Of a stretch of DNA of 64,000 nucleotides, positions 50,900-58,528 are shown in pieces. The DNA lies in assembly GCA_025449845.1 (NCBI GenBank), contig JANWIP010000017.1:124001-188000 (forward strand). The letters run 5' to 3'. This stretch comes from Solirubrobacteraceae bacterium. GTDB taxonomy: Bacteria > Actinomycetota > Thermoleophilia > Solirubrobacterales > Solirubrobacteraceae. The position numbers and the translations under genes are program-made. The notes beneath the pieces are model-generated. The model saw only the letters and a program-made list of their open reading frames with translations. It was not told the DNA's origin and made no database searches. Numbering within the stretch: position 1 is the first letter of the stretch; each line of letters starts with the position of its first letter.

Positions 50900-51673
50900 G
50901 TGGATGTGCAAGCCAAAAGGGCGAAGGTCATCGCGTTCGCCAATCAGAAGGGCGGCGTGGCCAAGACAACGACGACGTTGAACCTCGCGGCGGCTTTCGC
51001 CGAGGAGGGACACCGGGTGCTGTGCTGCGACATGGACCCGCAAGGCAACCTGACGATGAGCCAGGGCATCGATCCGGACACGATCGAGAAGTCGATGTAT
51101 GACGTGCTGGTGCACAAGGTGTCGATCCGCGAGGTGGTACGCAAGCGTGAGGTCGACGTTGCCTGCGCTTCGATTGATTTGGCGGGAGCGGAGATCGCGA
51201 TGTCGACGATGATCGGCCGCGAGCGCACTTTGCAGAAGGCCTTTGAGCCGATCCGCGAGGACTATGACTTCATCTGCATCGACACCCCGCCGAGTCTAGG
51301 ATTGCTTACGATCAACGCGCTGACGGCGGCTGACAAAGTTATCGTCCCCGTGCAGTGCGAGTATCTGTCGATGCGTGGCCTCATTCAGCTTCAGAACACG
51401 CTCTCGATGATCCGCGAGAATCTCAATCCTGACGTGGACATCGAGGGTATCCTTCCCACTCTGGTGGACACGCGCACGATCCACGCCAAGGAGGCGATCG
51501 AGATCCTCGAAGAGAACTTCGGCGACCGCGTATTCGCCAGCCGCATCCGCAAGACCGTGCGCTTTGCGGAGGCCCCTGTGAAGGGTATGAGCGTGCTCAA
51601 GTACGAGCCCGACGGCGTGGCCGCGCAGTCCTACCGCCAGCTCGCCCAGGAGGTTTTGGCCCATGGCTCCTAA
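50900..51673 (+). CDS. ParA/Soj-family partition ATPase
   Basis: About 257 residues. The deviant Walker A is KVIAFANQKGGVAKTTTTLN, followed by CCDMDPQGNLTMSQGI and the Walker B DYDFICIDTPPSLGLLTINA. The C-terminal part has VRFAEAPVKGMSVLKYEPDG, as in chromosomal Soj proteins. It would move DNA or a protein complex by patterned binding to the nucleoid. GTG at 50900 follows GGAG six bases upstream. No parB gene is near; instead its last 11 bp overlap ftsZ, linking it to division control. Confidence 0.9.
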   Translation: MDVQAKRAKVIAFANQKGGVAKTTTTLNLAAAFAEEGHRVLCCDMDPQGNLTMSQGIDPDTIEKSMYDVLVHKVSIREVVRKREVDVACASIDLAGAEIAMSTMIGRERTLQKAFEPIREDYDFICIDTPPSLGLLTINALTAADKVIVPVQCEYLSMRGLIQLQNTLSMIRENLNPDVDIEGILPTLVDTRTIHAKEAIEILEENFGDRVFASRIRKTVRFAEAPVKGMSVLKYEPDGVAAQSYRQLAQEVLAHGS

Positions 51674-53129
51674 CACCCCCCCCAACAAACGTGCCTCGAT
51701 GCGCGAAGGGCCTCTGGCGGCGCTGTTCCGTAAGACCGAGGAAGGCGAAGAGGGTGTTGAGCCTGAGAAGGAGAAGGATGTGCCGCACCCCGCGTTGAGC
51801 GCCTCGGCGCCTACGCAGCCTGCGGTGGCTGAGCCTGAGGCGGAGCCGGAGGTCATCCCCAGCCCCAAGGAGCGGCTGCGCAACGTCTTCTCCTCGGAGA
51901 TCCCCGAGAACATCATGGAGCGCCCCGAGGCCCCGGAAGAGGCACCCGCCAGGGCCAAGCGCGCAGCGACGGAACGGCGCTCGCCGGCAGAGACCGAAAG
52001 GCAGATGCCTGTGGAAATGCCCCCCCACGAAGAATCTCGCCCCTACAGCACCGCCGATCAGGTCATTCACCCCGTCATCCGCGTGGTGGGCGTGGGCGGT
52101 GCCGGCGTCAACGCCGTCAACCGCATGGTCGAGGCCGAGGTTGCGGGTGTTGAGTTCATGGCGATCAACACCGACCTGCAGTCGCTGCAGCAGTCCACCG
52201 CCGACATCACCTTGCACATTGGTGCGGAGTTGACTCGGGGTCTGGGCAGCGGTGCGGACGCCAACGTTGGCCGTCAGGCGGCGATGGACGACTATGACCG
52301 CGTGAAGTCGCTGCTCAAGGGTTCGGACATGATCTTCATCACCGCCGGCGCGGGTGGCGGCACCGGCACGGGCGCGGCCCCGATCGTGGCGCGTATTGCT
52401 CGTGAGATTGGCGCCTTGACGGTGGCGATCGTGACGAAGCCCTTTGGGTTTGAGGGCACGCGTCGGCGCGAGCAGGCCGAGACGGGGGTGAGCACGTTGG
52501 CGGAGGAGGTGGATACGCTAATAGTGGTCCCCAACGAACGCCTTTTGTCAGTGCTCGACAAGCAGACCTCGATGGTTGAGGCCTTCCGCGTCGCCGACGA
52601 CGTATTGCGCCAAGGTGTCCAGGGCATCTCCGACCTCGTCACCCTTCCCGGTCTCATCAACCTCGACTTCGCGGACGTGCGCACGATCATGTCCGAGGCC
52701 GGCGATGCGCTGCTCGGCATCGGCATGGGCGTCGGCGAGCATCGCGCGACCGAGGCCGCTATGCAGGCCGTGCAGTCGCCGCTGCTGGAAACCTCGATGG
52801 AGGGAGCGCGCTCGATCCTGCTCTCGATCACCGGCGGTGTGGATCTCTCGCTGTGGGAGGTCAACGAGGCCGCGAAAGCCGTCTCCGAGGCAGCGCACCC
52901 CGACGCCAACATCATTTTCGGCGCCATGGTCGATGAAAAGCTCGACGATCAGGTGTGGGTCACCGTTGTCGCCACCGGCTATCGCGGCGAAGGGCGGCCC
53001 GGTACGGGTCGGGGGCGCATGCAGGAGCCGGCTGGCGAGCCGCGGGTGCAGCGCACTGCCGCGCCGCGCCGGGACAGACGCCGTAGCCTGGCAGACCTTG
53101 AGGTCCCGGAGTTCATCCCAAACGTCTGA
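51663..53129 (+). CDS. ftsZ: FtsZ with long N-terminal extension
   Basis: A 488-residue tubulin-like GTPase. The FtsZ core starts only near residue 136 (VIRVVGVGGAGVNAVNRMVE). The GTP signature GGGTGTGAAP is at 231-240, LINLDFADVRTIMSEAGDAL is the T7 loop, and the C-terminal peptide LADLEVPEFIPNV matches the FtsA/SepF-binding tail. The first 135 residues are a Pro/Glu/Arg-rich, probably disordered part with a short helix PSPKERLRNVFSSEIPENIM. Usual FtsZ proteins start about 125 residues later. The ATG overlaps parA by 11 bp. No dcw genes (ftsQ, murC, sepF) surround it. Confidence 0.92.
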   Translation: MAPNTPPNKRASMREGPLAALFRKTEEGEEGVEPEKEKDVPHPALSASAPTQPAVAEPEAEPEVIPSPKERLRNVFSSEIPENIMERPEAPEEAPARAKRAATERRSPAETERQMPVEMPPHEESRPYSTADQVIHPVIRVVGVGGAGVNAVNRMVEAEVAGVEFMAINTDLQSLQQSTADITLHIGAELTRGLGSGADANVGRQAAMDDYDRVKSLLKGSDMIFITAGAGGGTGTGAAPIVARIAREIGALTVAIVTKPFGFEGTRRREQAETGVSTLAEEVDTLIVVPNERLLSVLDKQTSMVEAFRVADDVLRQGVQGISDLVTLPGLINLDFADVRTIMSEAGDALLGIGMGVGEHRATEAAMQAVQSPLLETSMEGARSILLSITGGVDLSLWEVNEAAKAVSEAAHPDANIIFGAMVDEKLDDQVWVTVVATGYRGEGRPGTGRGRMQEPAGEPRVQRTAAPRRDRRRSLADLEVPEFIPNV

Positions 53130-54597
53130 GTCGCGCGGTGTCGTAGCGGCGGGTCACCCGCTGACGGCGCAGGCGGGGGCGCAGGTGCTGCGCGAAGGGG
53201 GCAATGCCGTCGACGCGGCGGTGGCAGCGATGCTCACCTCATTCGTGGCCGAGCCGTTGCTGACCGGCCTCGGGGCGGGGGGCTACATGATGGTGGCGGG
53301 CGGCGGCCGCGAGCCGACACTGCTGGATTTCTTTGTGGAGGCTCCGCGCCGGGCGACCGATGGGTCGGCGGCGGAGTTGGAGGCGATCGATGTGTCCTTC
53401 GGCGATGCCGTGCAGGTCTTCTACATCGGCCCTGCATCGTGTGGCGTCTATGGCAACCCCGCGGGCGTCTGCGCGGCGGTGGCTCGCTGGGGGACCATTC
53501 CGCTGGAGCAGCTGGTGGCTCCTGCCGCGCGCCTGGCACGGGAGGGCGTGGAGCTCAATCATGGCCAGGCGTATGTCGCCGAGATCCTGGGCGATCTGCT
53601 GCGCTCCACGCCGGAGTGCTCCGCGCTGTGGGCCCCTGAGGGCCATGTGCTGCGCGAAGGGGAGATGCTGCACAACCCCGAGCTGGGCGATGCGCTGCTG
53701 CGCTTGGGGGCAGAGGGAGCGGAGCCGTTCTATCGGGGCGACATCGCGGGTGCGGTCTGCGATTGGCTGGCACCACGGGGCGGGTCGCTGACACGCGATG
53801 CCCTCGCTGGCTATGAGGCGATCGAGCGGGTTCCGCTGGAGGTCGGCTATCGCGACCGCCGAGTTCTGACTAATCCGCCTCCTTCGGCGGGTGGCACGCT
53901 GCTGGCGTATTCCTTGGCCTTGCTGGACCGCGGGCCTACGCCGCCGACGCTTGAGCACGTCGTGGGAGCGATGGAAGCGGCCCAGGCCGAGCGCACGCCT
54001 GAGTTCGTGGAGGGCCTCGGGGAGGAGGGGTTCCTGGAGCGCTTTCTCGGCTCTCGCCTTGGTGCGACCACCCATATCTCGGTGCTCGATGGTGAGGGCT
54101 GCGCATGCAGTGTCACCTGCACCAACGGCGAGGGGTCGGGGGTTGTTGTGCCCGGCACGGGGATGCACATCAACAACGTCATGGGGGAGGAGGACCTAAA
54201 CCCTCAGGGCTTTCATCGGCACCCTGCCGGGCGCAGGATGCCGAGCATGATGGCCCCTGCCGTCGTGCTACGCGACGGGGCCGTCGAGCTGGTCTTGGGC
54301 TCGGCCGGCTCCAACCGCATCCGCTCCGCCATCCTGCAGACGATCGTCGGCGTTGTCGATCGCGGCCTGAGTGTTTCTGATGCTGTGCATGCGCCGCGCG
54401 CGCATCTGGAGGACGGCATCCTCTATCACGAGCCGGGGATCGAGGTTGAGGGGCTCACGGGTGCCCACGAGCGGGAGCTGGTTCGCTTCCACGCGCTCAA
54501 CCTCTTCTTTGGGGGGGTGCAGGCCGTTCACAGCGAGGACGGTCGCCTCTCCGGTGCCGGCGACCCGCGCCGGGGTGGGGTTGCGGTGGACGCGTGA
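53098..54597 (+). CDS. Gamma-glutamyltransferase-like Ntn hydrolase
   Basis: About 499 residues from TTG 53098. It has AAGHPLTAQAGAQVLREGGN, then AVDAAVAAMLTSFVAEPLLT at the start of the large subunit, and the processing site GATTHISVLD with Thr323 as probable nucleophile. PSMMAPAVVLRDG and GSAGSNRIRSAILQTIVGVV are typical of the small subunit. The segment where the gamma-glutamyl-binding Arg usually lies (DFRE) reads DFFVEAPRR, so the substrate may differ. No signal peptide is visible, unlike most secreted GGTs. The start overlaps ftsZ by 32 bp; the stop overlaps the lipoprotein (GTGA). Confidence 0.78.
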   Translation: MRSRSSSQTSESRGVVAAGHPLTAQAGAQVLREGGNAVDAAVAAMLTSFVAEPLLTGLGAGGYMMVAGGGREPTLLDFFVEAPRRATDGSAAELEAIDVSFGDAVQVFYIGPASCGVYGNPAGVCAAVARWGTIPLEQLVAPAARLAREGVELNHGQAYVAEILGDLLRSTPECSALWAPEGHVLREGEMLHNPELGDALLRLGAEGAEPFYRGDIAGAVCDWLAPRGGSLTRDALAGYEAIERVPLEVGYRDRRVLTNPPPSAGGTLLAYSLALLDRGPTPPTLEHVVGAMEAAQAERTPEFVEGLGEEGFLERFLGSRLGATTHISVLDGEGCACSVTCTNGEGSGVVVPGTGMHINNVMGEEDLNPQGFHRHPAGRRMPSMMAPAVVLRDGAVELVLGSAGSNRIRSAILQTIVGVVDRGLSVSDAVHAPRAHLEDGILYHEPGIEVEGLTGAHERELVRFHALNLFFGGVQAVHSEDGRLSGAGDPRRGGVAVDA

Positions 54598-55040
54598 GGG
54601 GGCTTGTTCGGGCAGGCTGGATCGCGCCGCTGTGCCCGGTCGCTGTTGGCGCCCTGCTGCTCGCATTTTTGTTTCTGACCGGCTGCGGGGGCGGGATCGC
54701 GTCGTCGGATCTGTTCGTCGTGCAGCGGTCGGGCTCGGGTGCCTCGCTTACGCTCGTCGTCAACGAAGGCGGCACCGTGCGCTGCGATGGAGGGCCGTCG
54801 CTCTCGATCAGCGATTCTCAACTGGTGCTGGCTCGGGGGGTGCAGGAAGAACTGAAGGAAGCGGCATCCAGGCATTTGTCATTGCCGGCTAAGCCCGGTT
54901 CGGTATTTAGCTACTACCTGCGGGATGAAGACGGGACCGTGCGCTTTAGCGACAACTCAGCGGGGCAGAGCAAGATCATGCACGAACTCCAGGCGTTTGT
55001 GCTGGAAGTGGGCCGGGGAGTTTGCGGCAGGGGCGTTTGA
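54594..55040 (+). CDS. Small lipoprotein of unknown function
   Basis: A 148-residue protein with a signal segment (IAPLCPVAVGALLLAFLFLT) and a lipobox LTGC (Cys at about residue 31), so it is probably lipid-anchored on the outer membrane face. The body has one NEGGTVRCDGGPSLSISDSQ strand-rich part and an EELKEAASRHLSLPAKPGSV helix; YYLRDEDGTVRFSDNSAGQS follows. I recognise no family. The GTG start overlaps the stop of the GGT-like gene, implying coupled expression. It ends before a hairpin at 55091-55125. Confidence 0.72.
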   Translation: MRGLVRAGWIAPLCPVAVGALLLAFLFLTGCGGGIASSDLFVVQRSGSGASLTLVVNEGGTVRCDGGPSLSISDSQLVLARGVQEELKEAASRHLSLPAKPGSVFSYYLRDEDGTVRFSDNSAGQSKIMHELQAFVLEVGRGVCGRGV

Positions 55041-55090
55041 GTCTGTTGAAACCTGAGCGTGGACAATTGATGGCGCTCAGAAGTGAACGC

Positions 55091-55125
55091 AAAGGTGGGG
55101 CGATTCGATGAACTGCCCCACCTTT
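55091..55125. terminator. Bidirectional terminator-like hairpin
   Basis: AAAGGTGGGGC (55091-55101) and GCCCCACCTTT (55115-55125) are exact complements around a 13-base loop, between two convergent genes. The A and T ends of the stem give T-rich sequence on either strand, as expected for a two-way terminator. Confidence 0.7.
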
Positions 55126-55163
55126 GGCTTATCTGGGTTTAAGTAGCCGGTCTGGCGTGAAGC

Positions 55164-55889
55164 CTATTCAGCTTTAACTCCTTCCAGTTCGCCTTCAACA
55201 CCTGTCAGCTTGGCTTCTTCGGTGACTTTTTTAAGCGTGCACAGCGCGTTTGTGCCGACGCTCTGCGCGTATATACCTTCCCCGGCCAGTTGTCCGGTGC
55301 CTCCTGATTCGGCATTGACTTTACCGAATATATTGGCGCCTTTGTTTTCCAGCGTACCTTTTGATAGTCCGACGTTTATGCCTTTGCCCGATTCGGCAGA
55401 GGTTTCCATACCTGCTGGTACTTGGATTTCACACAGAGGTTTGACGCCTTTGCCAATTTTTACAAGGCAAGGTGTCACCACGCCTCCGGTTGCTACAAAG
55501 GATCCTTTTTCTTGTACAAGTTGCAATTCGCATGCTTTGACGCTAATTTCACCGGCAGCAATTTTAGTCGTGCCTATTTCAGCTACACAGTTAGGACCCC
55601 AGTTTGCTACTACGAGGTTCAGATGTGGGCCGACTGTGGCTAGTTCTTGTTTCCCGTTGACTTGGTGTTCTTTGATTTGCCCTGCGGTTTGGATGGCCCA
55701 GGAGGCTTTGATTTCACTTGCCGGGCATTTTATCTTACCCTGTCCCGCATAATTGAATTCACCCGATACGATTATCTTTGCAGTTCCTGTCGACGTTGTC
55801 GATTTGAACCACGCCGATGCTGGTGTTGCGGAGATCGCTAACACGGCGAGGAGGCCGGTTAGGACGCTCAGCGTCTTGAGTCTTTGCAT
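55164..55889 (-). CDS. Secreted protein of unknown function, visibly lower GC
   Basis: A 241-residue secreted protein. The signal peptide MQRLKTLSVLTGLLAVLAIS ends at ATPASA, followed by WFKSTTSTGTAKIIVSGEFN, a beta-rich body with conserved-looking Cys residues (KCPASEIKAS, NCVAEIG, ACELQLV, PCLVKIG, LCEIQVP) and an EGELEGVK end. Codon use differs from all neighbours: many A/T-ending codons make it visibly poorer in GC. AAGGAG lies 11 bases before the ATG. It could be recently acquired, or selected for expression. I recognise no named family. Confidence 0.75.
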   Translation of the reverse strand: MQRLKTLSVLTGLLAVLAISATPASAWFKSTTSTGTAKIIVSGEFNYAGQGKIKCPASEIKASWAIQTAGQIKEHQVNGKQELATVGPHLNLVVANWGPNCVAEIGTTKIAAGEISVKACELQLVQEKGSFVATGGVVTPCLVKIGKGVKPLCEIQVPAGMETSAESGKGINVGLSKGTLENKGANIFGKVNAESGGTGQLAGEGIYAQSVGTNALCTLKKVTEEAKLTGVEGELEGVKAE

Positions 55890-56197
55890 TGTCTTTGTTG
55901 CTCCTTCCTCGAATTAGATGAACGGACTCCTTTTAAGGGTCCATATCGAGTGGTACCCGCGTTGGAGGTGCCCCAAACCAAGAAACGAATCTAGATGTTG
56001 AGCCAGGTGATCAAAGTTCGAAGTCGGAAACAATCTACAGAAACTGCAAGGCCGTGACCTCGCTTGATTCCGCAATGCTCGACGTGGAATGAGAGACAGA
56101 CCTTGTAGTCGGGGGGCTTGGGCGCAAAGATCAGTGCAGGCATGAGCTCCCTCGTAATGAGCACGAGGGTCACTCAATGGCCATAGGGAGGTAGGTG
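55890..56197. other. 308-bp gene-free stretch between divergent secreted-protein genes
   Basis: It should hold promoters for both the low-GC secreted gene and the large secreted pair. Short open frames on the minus strand here have no signal, motif or ribosome site. A small hairpin CCCTCGT/ACGAGGG (56149-56169) lies 30 bp before the large gene, near its GGGAGG ribosome site. Confidence 0.6.
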
Positions 56198-58528
56198 GTG
56201 TTCGATCTCATGATTTGGCGCTCTTGGTTGCCGCAGTCCTGGTTCCCCTCGCGGTGCGCGGGGCTGCTTTTGGTATCGGCGACGGCCCTTTCGGTTTCTC
56301 TCTGCATGGTGGATACTGTCAGCGCGTCATTGCCGGACGGGCGAGCGTGGGAGATGGTCTCGCCGCTTAACAAGGATGGAGGCGACATCGTCGGGATTGC
56401 CGGCGACAGTGGCGGTGGTGTCGTGCAGGCTGCCGCGAATGGCCAGCAGGTCACGTATGTCTCTCTCGCCTCTTTTGGGGCACCTCAGGGCGCGCCGATC
56501 GGCAGCCAGTATGTCGGTCGCAGGGACGGCGAAGCGCGGTGGTCGAACCAGAACATCAGCATGCCCATGAGCGCCCAGAGTTTTCCCCCTGGCGCAGGCC
56601 TGGGCACGCCGTTCCGTGCATTCTCTTCTGACCTGTCCAGCGGGTTGGTATGGGGTGGCCCGCGCGGTCCGCGAGGCATTTTCGAAGGTCCGCCGCTTGC
56701 CGGTGGCCCCGCAGAATACGAAAACTACTACCTGACCGGGCTTCCTGGAGGCACGCTACAGCCTCTCTTGGCCCGGGCGCCGAGCATGCCCGCGGCAGAA
56801 TTCCAGCTTGAATTTCTTGGCGCCACCCCGGATCTCAAGCGCGCCGTCATTGAGAGCCCAGCCGTGCTGGGCACCGGTGGAATCGAAGTCAACGGTGGGC
56901 ACAACCTCTATGAGTGGGAACCAGCAGCTGGGCAGTATCAGCCCATTAACGTCCTGCCGAGCGGTGCCTATGAATCTGAAAAGGTGTTGTTTGGCGGTGC
57001 TGGGGGGGCGAGAAGTCACGCGATCTCTGAAGATGGCTCGCGGGTTGTGTGGACCGCGGAATCGGCTCCATCGGCGTTGTATGTGCGCGAGGGCATCGGC
57101 ACCCCCCAGCCCGTGACAGTGCAGGCGGACGCGCCGGCGGGCGGCGGCCGGTTTCTCACAGCCAGCAGCGATGATTCGAGGGTTTTCTTTGCGGACAATC
57201 ACAAGTTGACGGCGGACTCCACAGCAGGGAACGGAGGTCTTGGGGATCTCTACAGGTTTGAGCCAGATGGTTCGATGGCCAGCCGACTGGTCGACCTGAC
57301 CATCGATCATGTGGATCCGGAAGGGGCCGAAGTGCTGGGCGTGCTGGGTGGCAGTTCGGACGGCTCATATCTGTATTTTGTCGCCAACGGCGTACTCTCC
57401 TCCGATCCTGGGATTTCCCGCGGGAATTGCACGCCCGGATCTTCCCCGGCCGGGGCGACGTGCAACCTCTATCTCTGGCACGAAGGCTGGGCAACGCCAC
57501 GTTTCATCGCGAAGTTGTCCGGCGGAGATGAGTTCGAAGAAGCTGGTTTTGCCGCCTTGGGTGCCGCATTCGACTGGGCTCCCTCGATAGATGTTCGTAC
57601 GACTCGAGTCTCACACGACGGCAACCGTGTGGTCTTCATGTCGGAAGCGAGCCTTACAGGGTATGACAACACTGTAAGGGCCGGCAACAGCTGCAGGAAG
57701 AACTTCGCGGGAGGGCCGGCGCTGCCAGCGCAGTGTGAGGAGGTCTTCGTGTATGAAGCCAGTACGAATCATTTGAACTGTGTGTCCTGTAATCCAAGTG
57801 GGGCGCGGCCGATAGGCCCGTCGGGTATACCGGGAGGAACACAGATCAGCACAAATTTTGCGCTGTATCAGTCGAGAGTCCTCTCAGAAGAAGACGTGGG
57901 GAATGCAGGTGGAGGTGCGAGTGAAGAAGGTGGTGGTGCGGGGGAAGCCGGCCCTGGGGACGTTGGTACTCGCGTTTTTTTTGACAGCGCGGATGATCTT
58001 GGCGCCGGCGACACCAACGGAGTCGAAGACGTCTACGAGTATGAGAATGGACACGTCTACCTCATTTCAGATGGAAGTAGCGCCGGAGGCTCTTCGTTTG
58101 TCGACGCGGGCGGTAACGGTAACGACGTGTTCTTCATCACGCGCGCGCAGCTCGTAGCGCAGGACACCGATCAGCTGGTTGACCTCTACGACGCCCGCGC
58201 GCCGCACGTACCTGGGGAAATGGTTGGAGCTTCGGTCACCTCTTCTTCTGCCTGCGCAGGGGAAGATTGCCGGATGCCGAGCCCTGTCGCGCCGGCGCTG
58301 GGTACGCCTGCGAGTGCTCTATTCGTTGGCTCTGGGAACGCTGTCGCTTTGCCGGCGCCGGCTACCCATCCGAAGCCTAAGGCAAAGAAGAAGAAGAGCA
58401 AGCGATCAAGGAAGAAAGGCAAGTCCAGGAAGGGCAAGACTCGAGGCAAGTCGAAGCGTCACCGGGCGTTACGAGCTGCGGGGACAGCGGGGGCTGCGGC
58501 CGGTCGATCGGGCAGGGGAGCCTCGTGA
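56198..58528 (+). CDS. Large secreted beta-propeller-like protein with Lys/Arg-rich tail
   Basis: A 776-residue protein. After a signal peptide (core GLLLVSATALSVSLCMV) comes PDGRAWEMVSPLNKDGGDIV, then repeated segments like HAISEDGSRVVWTAES, FLTASSDDSRVFFADNHKLT and TRVSHDGNRVVFMSEASLTG that look like TolB/PD40-type propeller blades. The last 50 residues are very basic (PKAKKKKSKRSRKKGKSRKG and more), suited to binding the cell wall or an acidic polymer. GTG 56198 with GGGAGG upstream is preferred to 56195. The stop overlaps the next large gene (GTGA). The family seems restricted to this bacterial group in my recollection; the function is unknown. Confidence 0.78.
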   Translation: MFDLMIWRSWLPQSWFPSRCAGLLLVSATALSVSLCMVDTVSASLPDGRAWEMVSPLNKDGGDIVGIAGDSGGGVVQAAANGQQVTYVSLASFGAPQGAPIGSQYVGRRDGEARWSNQNISMPMSAQSFPPGAGLGTPFRAFSSDLSSGLVWGGPRGPRGIFEGPPLAGGPAEYENYYLTGLPGGTLQPLLARAPSMPAAEFQLEFLGATPDLKRAVIESPAVLGTGGIEVNGGHNLYEWEPAAGQYQPINVLPSGAYESEKVLFGGAGGARSHAISEDGSRVVWTAESAPSALYVREGIGTPQPVTVQADAPAGGGRFLTASSDDSRVFFADNHKLTADSTAGNGGLGDLYRFEPDGSMASRLVDLTIDHVDPEGAEVLGVLGGSSDGSYLYFVANGVLSSDPGISRGNCTPGSSPAGATCNLYLWHEGWATPRFIAKLSGGDEFEEAGFAALGAAFDWAPSIDVRTTRVSHDGNRVVFMSEASLTGYDNTVRAGNSCRKNFAGGPALPAQCEEVFVYEASTNHLNCVSCNPSGARPIGPSGIPGGTQISTNFALYQSRVLSEEDVGNAGGGASEEGGGAGEAGPGDVGTRVFFDSADDLGAGDTNGVEDVYEYENGHVYLISDGSSAGGSSFVDAGGNGNDVFFITRAQLVAQDTDQLVDLYDARAPHVPGEMVGASVTSSSACAGEDCRMPSPVAPALGTPASALFVGSGNAVALPAPATHPKPKAKKKKSKRSRKKGKSRKGKTRGKSKRHRALRAAGTAGAAAGRSGRGAS

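Noticed and set aside
55914-56177. Short minus-strand genes in the 55890-56197 gap
   Set aside because: No ribosome site, signal or motif; the region is better explained as a divergent promoter region.
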